Shown: positions 7,452 to 17,486 of the stretch, in pieces
Position numbering within the stretch: the first letter of the stretch is position 1
How the letters are laid out: each line of letters begins with the position of its first letter
Origin: CAYLPJ01 sp964385465
Lineage (GTDB): Bacteria > Planctomycetota > Phycisphaerae > SM23-33
DNA length: 64,000 bases
Direction of reading: 5' to 3'
Assembly: GCA_964385465.1 (NCBI GenBank)
Contig: CAYLPJ010000011.1
Span: forward strand, 1 to 64,000
The notes under the pieces: generated by a model
What the model saw: the letters and a program-made list of their open reading frames with translations, nothing else
Told to the model about the DNA's origin: nothing
The model's database searches: none
Translations under genes and position numbers: made by a program

Positions 7452-9110
7452 ATGAGCGGCTTGGCGACGCTGGACTGGATCGTGATCGGGGCGTACTTCG
7501 CGGCTGTGGCGGGGATCGTGTGGTGGTCGTCGCGGCGGCAGAAGTCGTCGGAGGACTACTTCCTGGCCGGGCGCAACATCGGGTGGTTCGTCATCGGCGC
7601 ATCGCTGTTCGCCTCGAACATCGGCTCGGAGCACATCGTCGGCCTGGCCGGGTCGGGGGCCGAGAGCGGCATGGCGATGGCGCACTACGAGCTGCACGCC
7701 TGGTGCCTGCTTGTGCTCGGGTGGGTGTTCGTGCCCTTCTACAGCCGCGCGGCCGTGTACACCATGCCGGAGTTCCTGGAGCGCCGGTACAACCCGACGG
7801 CGCGTTGGATTCTCACGCTGGTGAGCCTGATCGCGTACATTTTCACGAAGGTCAGCGTGACGGTCTACGCCGGCGGGATGGTGTTCCAGACGCTGTTTCC
7901 CGAGTCGCGGCTGGCCCTGGGCCCGGTCGTGCTGGACGCCTTCTGGATCGGCGCCCTGGCCACCGTGCTGCTGACGGGCATCTACACGGTCCTGGGCGGA
8001 CTGCGAGCGGTGGTCTACACCGACGCCCTCCAGGCCGTCGTGCTGATCGTCGGCTCGGTCTGCATCACCGCCATCGGGCTGTACACTCTCGGCGGCTGGG
8101 GCGAGCTGCGCCGCCTGGTCGGCTCGGAGCACCTCAACATGTGGCGTCCGGCCAGCGACCCGGACTTCCCCTGGCCGGGCATTCTCTTCGGGGCACCGAT
8201 CGTCGGCCTGTGGTACTGGTGCACGGACCAGTACATCGTCCAGCGGACGCTGGCGGCGAGGAACATGCAAAGCGCCCGTCGCGGGACGATCTTCGGGGCG
8301 TACCTGAAGCTCTCGCCGGTCTTCCTGTTCATCGTGCCGGGCATGATCGCCTTCGCCCTGGCCAAGAGCGGGAAGCTGGAGTTCGAGCACAGCGACGAGG
8401 CCTTCGCATCCCTCGTCCAGACGCTGCTGCCGGTGGGCCTCCGCGGGCTGGTCGTCGGCGGGCTGCTGGCCGCGCTGATGAGTTCGCTGTCCAGCCTGTT
8501 CAACTCCTGCTCGACGCTGTTCACCGTCGACATCTACGAGAAGATCCGCCCGTCGGCCTCGGAGCGCGAGCTGGTCCGCGCCGGGCGGGTCGCCACGGCC
8601 GCCGTGGTCGTCCTCGGCGTGCTCTGGATCCCCCTGATGAAGCTCGTGCCCGGCTCGCTCTACAAGTACCTCCAGAGCGTCCAGGCATACCTCGGCCCGC
8701 CGATCACGGCCGTGTTCTTCCTCGGCATCTTCTGGCGGCGGATCAACGGCTTCGGCGCGGTGGCGGGCCTGGCCGTCGGGTTCCTGCTGGGACTGAGCAA
8801 GCTGGGCTGCCAGGTCATCGCGGGGATGGAGGGCTCGGCGGTGTGGATGCCCGAGCTGCTGCGGGCGTTCGGCGAGGCCCAGTTCCTCTACTTCTGCCTG
8901 GTGCTGTTCGGCATCAGCGTGGCCGTGGTCGTGCTCGTGAGCCTGCTGAGCCCGCCGCCCCCGGCGGACAAGCTGAACGGCCTGACCTTCGCCACCGTCA
9001 ACGCCGAAGGCCGACTCGAGGCCCGAAAGAGCTGGAACGCCTGGGACGTGGTCAACACCTGCATCATCCTCGGCGTGATCCTGGCGGTGTATCTCTACTT
9101 CACGGGCTGA
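7452..9110 (+). CDS. Sodium:solute symporter (SSS/SLC5 family)
   Basis: A 552-residue inner-membrane protein with about 13-14 hydrophobic segments. The start region with YFLAGRNIGW and the segment SNIGSEHIVGLAGSG match the sodium/sugar symporter family, in which these residues line the substrate and Na+ sites. A GGAGG-type site precedes the ATG. Sodium-driven uptake of a sugar or related solute is likely, since most neighbours act on carbohydrates. The last 16 bases overlap the end of the convergent GH5 gene. Confidence 0.9.
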   Translation: MSGLATLDWIVIGAYFAAVAGIVWWSSRRQKSSEDYFLAGRNIGWFVIGASLFASNIGSEHIVGLAGSGAESGMAMAHYELHAWCLLVLGWVFVPFYSRAAVYTMPEFLERRYNPTARWILTLVSLIAYIFTKVSVTVYAGGMVFQTLFPESRLALGPVVLDAFWIGALATVLLTGIYTVLGGLRAVVYTDALQAVVLIVGSVCITAIGLYTLGGWGELRRLVGSEHLNMWRPASDPDFPWPGILFGAPIVGLWYWCTDQYIVQRTLAARNMQSARRGTIFGAYLKLSPVFLFIVPGMIAFALAKSGKLEFEHSDEAFASLVQTLLPVGLRGLVVGGLLAALMSSLSSLFNSCSTLFTVDIYEKIRPSASERELVRAGRVATAAVVVLGVLWIPLMKLVPGSLYKYLQSVQAYLGPPITAVFFLGIFWRRINGFGAVAGLAVGFLLGLSKLGCQVIAGMEGSAVWMPELLRAFGEAQFLYFCLVLFGISVAVVVLVSLLSPPPPADKLNGLTFATVNAEGRLEARKSWNAWDVVNTCIILGVILAVYLYFTG

Positions 9111-10831
9111 TTGCCCGACGACAGGCCCAGCGCCGCCAGCAGCTCCGCGTCCCGCTCGCGGGCGCCGGGATGGTCCTCGCCCTTGACGGCCGAGAAGGCG
9201 CTGCCGGAGTAGTTCCACATCGCCCAGCCGAAGCCGCGGGCGTTCATCGCCTCGCGGACGGCGGCGAGGTAGCGGAGCCGGCTGGCACGCGGGGCGTAAT
9301 CCACTGCGCCCCACTCGCCGATGTAGATCCGCCGGCCGTTGCGCTTCGCCCAGTCGGCGATCCGGCCCATCTGCTCGACGATGTGCTCCCGCCTGGCCGT
9401 GGCGCGGGTCACCTGGTCGCGGAGGACCTGGGCGGCCTGGTCGCGGGCCTTGTGCTCCTTGAGCTTGGCGATCGTCCCGGCCAGGTCGGCCTCGGTCAGC
9501 GGCCAGGGCACCTCGTTCAGCGGCCGGTACCATGCCTTCATCCACGGCGCGCCCTGGTGGGTGAACGGCGAGGGCTCGTAGTAGTGCACGGACCAGACGA
9601 CGTTGCGATCCGGGTGCGGGCGAACCTTGCCCAACTCCTTGACCAGCATGTACGCCCCGCCGTTGGCGATCAGCGTGTGCTTCGGCGCCGCCGCCCGCAC
9701 GGCCGTGATCAGCCGGTCCTGGTAGGCCTCCCACGTCTCGTCGGCCCAGTAGTGCTGCCCGCCGGGCTCGTTGAGCAACTCCAGGAACACGCGCTGGGGG
9801 TCCGTCGTCTCCGCCAGGTGCCCGGCCATGCGGCCCCACCACGTGACGAACCGCCTGGCCAGCAGGGGCTTCTTCCGCAGAGCCTTGAAGGTGTGGTTCT
9901 TCGGATGGGCGTCCACGACCACGGCCAGGCCGTGGCGCAGGATCCGCGCGACGGCCGCGTCCAGCTCGCCCAGCAGCCCCGTCTTCAATTCGCCGGTCTC
10001 GGTGTCCATCCACGCGATCGGGTCGACGGGCAGGCGGACGTGCGCGAAGCCCATCCCGCGGATCATCTCCAGGTCGTCGTCGGTGATGTAGGCGCGGAGG
10101 AACCACGGGGCGAACTCGCCCTTGCGCCCGTCGATCCGCTGGTTCCAGGGCTGGCAGAACCAGCCGTTGATGTTGATCCCCCGCTGAAGGCGGGCGAAAC
10201 GGGCGTCGGCGACCTCCGGGCCGTACGGCTCGCCCGGGCGGTACTTCGCCCGCTCGGCGGCGACGTCCGCCCGGGTGACGGCCTCGGCGCGGAGCTCGGC
10301 GACGTCCAGCCGCCCGGCCTGGACCTCGTAGAACCCCGCGCGCATCATGAGCTTCGCGGCCGAGTCGGGCACGGCGGCCTCGCGGGTGTGCACCACCCAC
10401 CCGTCGCTGGAGTCGGCCACGCTGGCGAGGTCCACCCAATGCCCCGCGTTGGCGCCGTCGGCCGTCTTGAACCGCCCCTGGACCTTCCCCCGCATGTAGC
10501 CGCTTCTGCCCGGTCGGATGCCCCGCCATCGCAGCCGCACGGAGAGCTCGAGGCTGACCGCGTCAGAGGGCACGTCGATCCACTGCTCGAGGAAGCTGGA
10601 CTGTCCGGCCGCCGAGACGCCCAGCCGCGCGAAGGCCTGCTCGCCGTCGGCGTGGACCGTGACCGTGCCCTCGCCCTTGTGCGCCCAGCCTGCGGGCCTG
10701 CCGTCCCCGTCGGCCCGGGCAAACTCGCCGTTGGCGAACAGGTTCTCCCCGGCCTCGGCGGCCGGTGTTGCCGCCAGGGCCGCCGCGCAGACGAGAACGA
10801 ACGACGTCGGGACACTCCTGCTGGATCGCAT
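9095..10831 (-). CDS. Secreted glycoside hydrolase family 5 enzyme with N-terminal carbohydrate-binding-like domain
   Basis: A 578-residue protein with a signal peptide (about 1-27). A jelly-roll region at 30-185 looks like a CBM4/9-type module. The GH5 barrel follows (about 210-570), with the acid/base in LLNEPGG (Glu355) and the nucleophile in YIGEWG (Glu506). GH5 enzymes cut beta-1,4-linked glucans, mannans and related polymers; the exact substrate is not readable. The ribosome site AAGGAG precedes the ATG. It diverges from the BNR gene at 10998 and faces the symporter, which could import released sugars. Confidence 0.88.
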   Translation of the reverse strand: MRSSRSVPTSFVLVCAAALAATPAAEAGENLFANGEFARADGDGRPAGWAHKGEGTVTVHADGEQAFARLGVSAAGQSSFLEQWIDVPSDAVSLELSVRLRWRGIRPGRSGYMRGKVQGRFKTADGANAGHWVDLASVADSSDGWVVHTREAAVPDSAAKLMMRAGFYEVQAGRLDVAELRAEAVTRADVAAERAKYRPGEPYGPEVADARFARLQRGININGWFCQPWNQRIDGRKGEFAPWFLRAYITDDDLEMIRGMGFAHVRLPVDPIAWMDTETGELKTGLLGELDAAVARILRHGLAVVVDAHPKNHTFKALRKKPLLARRFVTWWGRMAGHLAETTDPQRVFLELLNEPGGQHYWADETWEAYQDRLITAVRAAAPKHTLIANGGAYMLVKELGKVRPHPDRNVVWSVHYYEPSPFTHQGAPWMKAWYRPLNEVPWPLTEADLAGTIAKLKEHKARDQAAQVLRDQVTRATARREHIVEQMGRIADWAKRNGRRIYIGEWGAVDYAPRASRLRYLAAVREAMNARGFGWAMWNYSGSAFSAVKGEDHPGARERDAELLAALGLSSGNQPVK

Positions 10832-10997
10832 CGCACACTCCTTGCAGCCATGTTCGGGACACCCCAGAATACCTCATGTTCTCCGCGCGAACGAGGCGCT
10901 GCATGAAGGTCGCCGGGCGGTTGATCCCCACGCCCGGGGTACGGGGGGGCATTCGGAACGGGAACCGAGACGGCAAACAGCGGAAGGAGGCGGCGGA

Positions 10998-12227
10998 ATG
11001 AGCAGGACGATGGGAATCGCGTTGGCTGTCGTGGCGGGGGTGGCCGGCGCAGCGGCGCGGGCGGGCGAAGCCCGTCTCCAGGATGCGTTCGCCACGGTCC
11101 AGCGCGACGGCAGGCCGTACAACACGTTCTACAGCTACTACGTCGCCCCCCACGCGATCGAGGAGAAGGGCACGGTCTTCTGCGCCCACCAGGACGGGCA
11201 GGGCCGGCCCGTCGTGACCGCCTACGACGTCGAGGCCCGCACCTGGTCGGCGCCCGTGCGGGCGTCGGGGTTCGGGCTCGGGCGGGATACGCACGGCAAC
11301 CCGTCGATCTGCATCGACGCCAAGGGCCACATCCACCTGTTCTTCGGCTGCCACGGCCGGGCCATGCGCCACGTCCGCTCGACGCGGCCGTACGACATCA
11401 CCGCATGGGAGGTTGCGTCCAGCCCGGCGAAACGTGCGACGTACCCCGAGTCGATGCGGATGGCGGACGGGCGGCTGCTGCTGTTCTTCCGCGCCGGCGG
11501 GCACCCCGCGCCGTGGACGATGGTGGTCAGCAAGGATGACGGGGCCACCTGGTCGAAGGGCGAGAGGATCGTCGAGCTCCGCCGCGACACGAAGCGCCCG
11601 GGCGTGTGCGCCTACTGCACGTTCCTTCCCGGGGCCGAGGGCAAGACCGTCCACGGCGTCTTCCTCTACAAGGACGACGCCCCCCGCGCCAACAAGCGGA
11701 AGGTGCTCGGCCTGCACGAGGCGGTCTACCGGTATCACGTGTACTACATTTTCCGCGACGCCGCGGGGCGATGGCACGGGCTGGACGGCGAGTTGCCGTC
11801 GCTGCCCCTGGGCCTCGACGACGCCGACCGCCACGCGAAGGTCTACGACTCCGGCGAGAACTTCGCCAGCCACCGGCACATCACCGTCGACCGGCGGAAC
11901 CGCCCGTACCTGCGGTTCGCCGTCGGCATCCGCGATTGGAAGCACAACAAGACGTTCGTGCCCCTCAAGACGAAATACGCCGGGCCGCGGGACGGGCGAT
12001 GGCAGGTGACCGAGAGCGTACCCGACGCCTGGCCGGCCGAGGTGCGGCAGCGGATCGACCTGCCCGGCCCCGAGGCCTACGGCCCCCATGGCGAAGGCCC
12101 CAGCCCGTGGTACATCCACCACCGCAAGGGCCCCAAGGCCGATCCGACGCGGACCTATGTCTGGCTCGGCCACGTCGAGCAGGGCTACGCCCCCCGCCCC
12201 GACGGCCCCGTCCCGTCACCGAAGTAA
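10998..12227 (+). CDS. Secreted BNR-repeat (BNR_4-like) protein
   Basis: The reading frame is open upstream, but AAGGAGG at 10985-10990 selects the ATG at 10998, followed by a signal peptide (MSRTMGIALAVVAGVAGAAARAG). The 409-residue product carries beta-propeller strands, including an Asp-box-like S-K-D-D-G-A-T-W near 180 and an RDTHGNPSICID strand near 100. The BNR_4 family is widespread in planctomycetes and Bacteroidetes polysaccharide loci, with some members acting as lyases or glycosidases. It is next to GH5 and divergently transcribed, so a joint role in glycan use is plausible. Catalytic activity is not proven. Confidence 0.75.
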   Translation: MSRTMGIALAVVAGVAGAAARAGEARLQDAFATVQRDGRPYNTFYSYYVAPHAIEEKGTVFCAHQDGQGRPVVTAYDVEARTWSAPVRASGFGLGRDTHGNPSICIDAKGHIHLFFGCHGRAMRHVRSTRPYDITAWEVASSPAKRATYPESMRMADGRLLLFFRAGGHPAPWTMVVSKDDGATWSKGERIVELRRDTKRPGVCAYCTFLPGAEGKTVHGVFLYKDDAPRANKRKVLGLHEAVYRYHVYYIFRDAAGRWHGLDGELPSLPLGLDDADRHAKVYDSGENFASHRHITVDRRNRPYLRFAVGIRDWKHNKTFVPLKTKYAGPRDGRWQVTESVPDAWPAEVRQRIDLPGPEAYGPHGEGPSPWYIHHRKGPKADPTRTYVWLGHVEQGYAPRPDGPVPSPK

Positions 12228-12257
12228 GCAACGCCCCGGTCGGCGACCGCCGCGGCC

Positions 12258-13352
12258 TCACCGGGTCGCCAGCAGATGGTCCATGCAGAATGCCACCGGG
12301 ACCCCGCGGGCGCCGCAGAGGTCCCGCAGGGGGGCCACGACATACCGCTCGGCCGTCGGTCGGGGCAAGCGCCACGCGCCGCCGTGGAAGTCCGGCCGGG
12401 CCGGAAGGGAGAGCCGGCGATACAGTGCGAGCATGGCCGACATCAGGGGGTGCAGCCGGCCGTGCTTGGGGCGAACAATCTTCGCCGGCGTATGGACGAT
12501 TTTCTCGGCGCCGACGTCCGCGGAGAACGAGGCCAGGGCGTCGATATCCTGGCGAGTCTGGGGGCACCTCCCGCCGGGCGGGGCCAGGCCGATGGGATAC
12601 GTCGGCGAGACACGGAGCACCACGGGCACGCCGGCGGACCGCAGGCGGGCGATCGCATCCACCCGCTCGGCCACCGACGGCGCGCCGGGGTCGCACGCGG
12701 TCGCGACGGCTTCGCGGGCGAACGCGAGACTGACCTCCACCACCACGCGTCCGGCCGGGCCGCCGAGGGCGAGCAGCGCCTCGAGATACACCGGGCGGAC
12801 CAGCACGCCGGGGTCCTTGGTCAACAGTGTGACGGTGGTGAATCTCTGCCGGCAATCGGCCAGCCGTCGCAGCGTGAACAGCGCGTCCCCGCGCTCGACC
12901 TCCAGGGGGCGTTGGAACGCGTCGCAACTGTTGGAGATGTGCAGCGGCGCCGGCGGAACGTCGAAGGCGTCGAGGTCGGCCAGGTCCCTGGCCAGCATAC
13001 GGCGGAAGTTCGCCTTCGGCCGGGCCGCCATCGCCGTATACCCCGCCGCGTAGCAGTACACGCATCCGTGCGAGCAGCCGACGTACACGTTGATGCAGTA
13101 CCGGTGCCCCGACGGGAACCGCCGTTGGTCGGCGAACGGGCAGTACCACTTCACCACCCGCGGCCGCGTGACGCCGAGCACCGCCTTCGCGGACCGATGC
13201 GGCAGGAAATACCTCCCCAACGCCGCTCGCTCGCCGTCCGGCCTGCCGGCCCACACCGGCGCATACTTCGGGTCCACCTTTCCGGCGAGGGCGAGGCCGG
13301 TTTCGATATCCGTGGCGAACAAGCCTGGCATACCGAACATTATGCTAACCAT
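12258..13352 (-). CDS. SPL-like radical SAM protein
   Basis: The radical SAM cluster motif is Cys93-x3-Cys97-x2-Cys100 (GCSHGCVYCYA), which binds the 4Fe-4S cluster and S-adenosylmethionine. The length (364 residues) and the flanking YCINVYVG and LLTKDP segments resemble spore photoproduct lyase-like proteins of non-sporeformers, whose functions are mostly unknown; DNA photoproduct repair is only one possibility. Three in-frame ATGs (13352, 13340, 13331) compete and none has a good ribosome site, so the start is uncertain by seven residues. Confidence 0.78.
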   Translation of the reverse strand: MVSIMFGMPGLFATDIETGLALAGKVDPKYAPVWAGRPDGERAALGRYFLPHRSAKAVLGVTRPRVVKWYCPFADQRRFPSGHRYCINVYVGCSHGCVYCYAAGYTAMAARPKANFRRMLARDLADLDAFDVPPAPLHISNSCDAFQRPLEVERGDALFTLRRLADCRQRFTTVTLLTKDPGVLVRPVYLEALLALGGPAGRVVVEVSLAFAREAVATACDPGAPSVAERVDAIARLRSAGVPVVLRVSPTYPIGLAPPGGRCPQTRQDIDALASFSADVGAEKIVHTPAKIVRPKHGRLHPLMSAMLALYRRLSLPARPDFHGGAWRLPRPTAERYVVAPLRDLCGARGVPVAFCMDHLLATR

Positions 13353-13511
13353 CGGCGTGTGGGTTCGCAAGGTCCGCCGGCCGGGACGCGGCGGTGCGGG
13401 AACGGGCAAAAGGCGGGGCCACGGACGGCCGATGACGAGAACAGGGAGCGGCCTGCGCCCGGCGGGCCGGTCCCTCCGCCGCCATCTCGATTCGTGAAAG
13501 CGAGGCATCCC

Positions 13512-16500
13512 ATGAAGTCCTTCCCCGTCCGGATCATCCTGATAGCCGCCGCGCTGCTCTGCGCCGCCGCTGCCCCGTCGGCCGTCGGTGCGCCCCCGGC
13601 CTCGCCGGCGAAGCCGAAGACCGCCGACACGTTCGGCGAACTGCTCGAGCGGTTCGGGGTGGAGAGCCCCGAGCAGCGCAAGTACATCGAGGACACCGTC
13701 AAGCAGGAGCTCCAGGAGGAGATCAACGAGCACATCGACCTCAAGCTCGATGTCGAGGTCTATCTGAAGAGCCTCAACCACCTCGCCAACGGAGAGATCA
13801 AGCAGGCCAACGCCTATCTCACCGAGGAGGTCGGCAAGAAGGTGCTGGAGTGGGTGGTCGGAGGCACGGCCGCGAAGATCCTCACCCTTGCGTGGGACTT
13901 CGACAAGTACGTCTGGACGAGCGTGCAGGCGTGGGCGGAGAAACGCGATCGCCAGCGGTTCCGCGACTGGCTGAAGGGGCGGGTCCACGCCTGGCGAAAC
14001 GGCCGGGACCTCCACGAGATGCAGACGCCCCTCGGCAGCCGCACGCAGTTCGACATCTGGTGGCGGGACAACAAGAACAGCTTCGGCCGGACGAAGATGT
14101 ACGGCGACCGGCAGCAGTACTACGACAAGTTCGAGACCGCCTGCCGCCACCGCTACATGGACGTCGCCCGCAAGTGCCGCCAGGCCCTCCAGCAGCGGGA
14201 GAACCTCAAGCTGGCCATGCGGAGCAAGCTGTTCGAGATCCGCCGGAAGATCGCCGCACAGCAGGGACGGTACAAGGCGGCCGTGCGCTTCCTGCGCCGC
14301 GCGGGCCTGGAGGGCACTCCCTCGCAGGTCCGCAAGTACGAGACGGACAAGGCCTTCGCGGCGAAGGTGGCCGCGGAGATCAAGAAGCAGGCCCCGCGGA
14401 CCGCCCTGGAGCTTCGCAAGAAGGTTCTCACCAACGCCGACGCGGACCTCTCCCGCGCCAGCGACGCCGCCGCCGCGGCCGACAAGGCCCGCAAGGGCGG
14501 GCGGGCCGCGGCCATCACCCCGCCGCTGGGCGGCCTCCAGACCTTCCTCGCCGAAGAGCGGGACATCCTGCGGATGCTGTTCACCAACAGCGTGGACCCG
14601 ATCGAGGGGGTCCGCGCCCTCAGCCGGTGCCGCGGCCTGGCGCTCAGCTACGCCGCCAAGCTGGGTTCCGTCCGCGACGACCTGCGCCGGATGCGTGCGA
14701 GCGGCAAGGCCCAGCGGGACAGCCTGCTCGCCCAGTCGAGACGGATCGACACGGCCCTCCGAAGCTTCGCCAAGGCCCGCAAGGAGCTGACGGAACGGTA
14801 CGACCGCCGGGCCAAGGACGCCGTCGGAACCCTTGCCGGCCCCGCCGCTCGATTGGAGAAGATCGACGACGAGGCGATCCACCACGACGCCTATCGCAGC
14901 GTGCCCGAGGCCCTCCGCGTCGAAGCCGCCGAGGCGCCCGCGATCGAGGCCAAGGCCGTCCTGGTCGCCTCCCTCGCACCGGGCGAGAGCCGCGGGCCCG
15001 ACGGCCTGACGCCGGCGGCACGCTACCTGGCGGGCATTGTGCAGAGGGGCACGTATCGGACCGATCCGACCCCGCCGACGATCGGCTACATCAACCCGCA
15101 GGTGCCCGACCCGCTGGAGCGGATGGACCGCGCCGACGAATGGCTGGGCAAGGCCATCGACGCCTACACCGCCTGTATGAACAAGCACGCCAAGGACCTC
15201 GCCCGCGCACGCGATGCCGACCAGGGCATGCTCGCCCGCTACCGCGAGGCCCTCGCCGCCTATGCCTCCGCCTGGAAGCCGCTGGCCGGGGCGGCCGCCT
15301 ACGCCCGGGGCGGCTACAGCACGCTGGCACTCGACGCCTGGAGACACCGATACGCCGCCAAAGAGACCGAGCTGAACAAGGCGCTCGCCCGCGTCTACCG
15401 CAAGTGGCGAAGGCACTACCAGGTCCTGGCCAGAATGCACGGCTTCCAGGAGGCCATGCGGGTTCACTTCCAGCAGGAACGGTCCGTGCTGAACCGCGTC
15501 CAGCTCCTGGCCGCCGAGGCCGCGCGGCTGCGCAAAAGGTACGCCCGCGTCCGGCGAGACGGCGACACGGACCCCGACGCCGGCGCCCCGGATGCGACCG
15601 ACGACGTGACCGGCCAGGCCATCGGCATCCTGCGGGCCGGCGATCGGTCGAAGATCTTCGACGCCATGATCGCCCGCTACCGCGCCGTGCTCGGGATGCT
15701 CGACGGCACGTGGGCAGGATACGATCGCGTGCTCACCCCGGCGATGCGGGCCAGCCACGGCCTGGCCAGGGCGCCGTATGAAGGCTGGCGACGCAGCCCG
15801 CAGCTCAACCGGAAGATCCTCGCGGAAATGGAGCGGCTGATCGACCGTGCCCGCGCAGCCGACGACGGGGACGACCGGTACGCCGACGTGCTCACGCGCT
15901 GCGACAAGATCGACAAGGAACTGGACCAGGTCGGCGGCAAAGCGCGCCTGCTCGGAGGCGAGGTCCTCGCCTGCCGCCAGCGGGCCCGGAAGGACCTCGC
16001 CGCCGTCCGCGTCGCCCTGGCACGGCCGGAGGTGATCGTCCGCGACGCCGACCGCGCCACCGAGAACATGAAGCGTTTCCGCGCCTTCGCCGCGCGATGC
16101 GCCGCCCTCTGCGCCGCCGATGACCGGCGCGTGGGCGCACTGCTCGCCAGGGCCCGCAGCACGGTCGCCGGCGCGGGAGGCGGCCATGACGCCCGCGCCG
16201 CCGCGATGACGCGGGCCGTCGGGATGATCCGCCTCGCCGAGCGCCACGCCGAGGTGGTCGCCGCCTTCGCGCCCTACCACGGGATCTACCGCCACAATGC
16301 TGCCCTCGCCGACGCGCGGACGAAGCTCAAGGGCGGCGGCCGGGTCGACACGCCCACCGACACGCCCACCGAGCCCACGCGGTTCCCGCGGGAGGGGTTC
16401 TTCGCCGTATCCGTCAACGGTGCGGTCTTCGGGCGAACCGCAGGGGGGATCACCCAGACCGTGCAGTCGCGGGCCGGCGAGCTGACCGTCCGCGGCGAAG

Positions 16501-17324
16501 CTCACGATGCCGCGTTCAACGACCCGCGCAAGGTGATGCTGCGGCTGACACCCCTGCCCGCAAGGCCCTCGCAGGCCGGGCCGTTCGTCACCGTCGCCGA
16601 GGGGCGGGCCGACTTCGTCCACAGGACCACCATTCGGCGGGGCACGACCTACGCCCTCGAGATGCGCGTCGTCACCCGCGACGGGCGAGGCCTGACCCCC
16701 GCGCCGTCCCCACTGTCCTTCCGCTGGCCCGGGCCGGGAACGCAACTCGCCGGGGACGACCAGCCCGGCGACACCGACCGCCCGAATGCCGACGACCGCC
16801 CCGGCGCAGGCAAGCCCTCGGCCGCAACCGACACGGACGACGCCCCCTCGGCCGCCGCGAACACCTCGACCGCGAAGCAGCAGGCCTACCAGACGTACAT
16901 CGCCGCGTACAACAAGCTCACGAGCCTGATGGCCGCCGGCAAGGGCGACACCCCCGAGGCCAAGAAGGCCTACAAGGACTACAAGGCCGCCAAGGACGCC
17001 TACGAGGCGGCGGTGAAGAACCCATCGTCCTCTAGGCCCTCCGGCGGGAAGCCCTCCGCGGGCACCAAGCCCAAGGCCGGTCCGAAAGCCAAGCCCGACA
17101 AGCCGGACACCGACGACGCCCCCGCCGCCAAGAAGCGCCCCACCTCCCTCAAGGCGGCCTACCAGACGTACATCGCCGCGTACAACAAGCTCACGAGCCT
17201 GATGGCCGCCGGCAAGGGCGACACCCCCGAGGCCAAGAAGGCCTACAAGGACTACAAGGCCGCCAAGGATGTCTACGAGGCCATGGCGAAGGACGCCCCG
17301 CCACCCAAGACCGACGAAGACTGA
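13512..17324 (+). CDS. Very large secreted alpha-helical protein with C-terminal tandem repeats, unknown function
   Basis: I do not recognise this 1,270-residue protein. A clear signal peptide (residues 1-26, ending AVGAPP) selects the ATG at 13512; a GTG six codons earlier is a weaker choice. Residues about 30-930 are rich in Lys, Arg, Glu and Ala and look helical or coiled-coil. A beta-rich domain follows near 960-1075, then a low-complexity Asp/Pro/Ala linker. Two copies of a roughly 40-residue unit starting AYQTYIAAYNKLTSLMAAG lie near 1124 and 1215. The repeat unit is helical, with evenly spaced Lys and Tyr. An envelope or surface structural role is a guess. The small membrane protein gene follows 162 bases later. 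Confidence 0.7.
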   Translation: MKSFPVRIILIAAALLCAAAAPSAVGAPPASPAKPKTADTFGELLERFGVESPEQRKYIEDTVKQELQEEINEHIDLKLDVEVYLKSLNHLANGEIKQANAYLTEEVGKKVLEWVVGGTAAKILTLAWDFDKYVWTSVQAWAEKRDRQRFRDWLKGRVHAWRNGRDLHEMQTPLGSRTQFDIWWRDNKNSFGRTKMYGDRQQYYDKFETACRHRYMDVARKCRQALQQRENLKLAMRSKLFEIRRKIAAQQGRYKAAVRFLRRAGLEGTPSQVRKYETDKAFAAKVAAEIKKQAPRTALELRKKVLTNADADLSRASDAAAAADKARKGGRAAAITPPLGGLQTFLAEERDILRMLFTNSVDPIEGVRALSRCRGLALSYAAKLGSVRDDLRRMRASGKAQRDSLLAQSRRIDTALRSFAKARKELTERYDRRAKDAVGTLAGPAARLEKIDDEAIHHDAYRSVPEALRVEAAEAPAIEAKAVLVASLAPGESRGPDGLTPAARYLAGIVQRGTYRTDPTPPTIGYINPQVPDPLERMDRADEWLGKAIDAYTACMNKHAKDLARARDADQGMLARYREALAAYASAWKPLAGAAAYARGGYSTLALDAWRHRYAAKETELNKALARVYRKWRRHYQVLARMHGFQEAMRVHFQQERSVLNRVQLLAAEAARLRKRYARVRRDGDTDPDAGAPDATDDVTGQAIGILRAGDRSKIFDAMIARYRAVLGMLDGTWAGYDRVLTPAMRASHGLARAPYEGWRRSPQLNRKILAEMERLIDRARAADDGDDRYADVLTRCDKIDKELDQVGGKARLLGGEVLACRQRARKDLAAVRVALARPEVIVRDADRATENMKRFRAFAARCAALCAADDRRVGALLARARSTVAGAGGGHDARAAAMTRAVGMIRLAERHAEVVAAFAPYHGIYRHNAALADARTKLKGGGRVDTPTDTPTEPTRFPREGFFAVSVNGAVFGRTAGGITQTVQSRAGELTVRGEAHDAAFNDPRKVMLRLTPLPARPSQAGPFVTVAEGRADFVHRTTIRRGTTYALEMRVVTRDGRGLTPAPSPLSFRWPGPGTQLAGDDQPGDTDRPNADDRPGAGKPSAATDTDDAPSAAANTSTAKQQAYQTYIAAYNKLTSLMAAGKGDTPEAKKAYKDYKAAKDAYEAAVKNPSSSRPSGGKPSAGTKPKAGPKAKPDKPDTDDAPAAKKRPTSLKAAYQTYIAAYNKLTSLMAAGKGDTPEAKKAYKDYKAAKDVYEAMAKDAPPPKTDED
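16883..16996 (+). repeat. 114-bp direct repeat, copy 1
   Basis: Identical base for base to 17156-17269, offset 273 bp in the same reading frame. It encodes most of the roughly 40-residue helical unit of the large secreted protein. No synonymous difference separates the two copies. Confidence 0.95.
17156..17269 (+). repeat. 114-bp direct repeat, copy 2
   Basis: Second exact copy of 16883-16996. Immediately after it the two units diverge (DAYEAAVKN in copy 1, DVYEAMAKD in copy 2). Perfect identity points to recent duplication or gene conversion. Confidence 0.95.
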
Positions 17325-17486
17325 CGGGGCCCGCCTTCGGACCTCAGACACATGGCCTCCGGTTCCGGCAGCGAACGCGTCCCGGTGCGGCTTGGCGATC
17401 GCATTCCGAGCCCCGCGGTCGCCTCTCGGCCGGCGCTGCGGTAGGATGCACGGAGACACGTTGGGCCGTGCAGGCCGGGAGGTACC

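Noticed and set aside
7186..7455. An 89-codon frame ending in an ATGA overlap with the symporter start
   Set aside because: No ribosome site, no recognisable domain, Arg-rich shadow-like composition; the overlap is probably chance.
13200..13352. Sporulation, from the spore-photoproduct-lyase resemblance
   Set aside because: Such radical SAM proteins occur in many non-sporeformers, and no sporulation gene is present.
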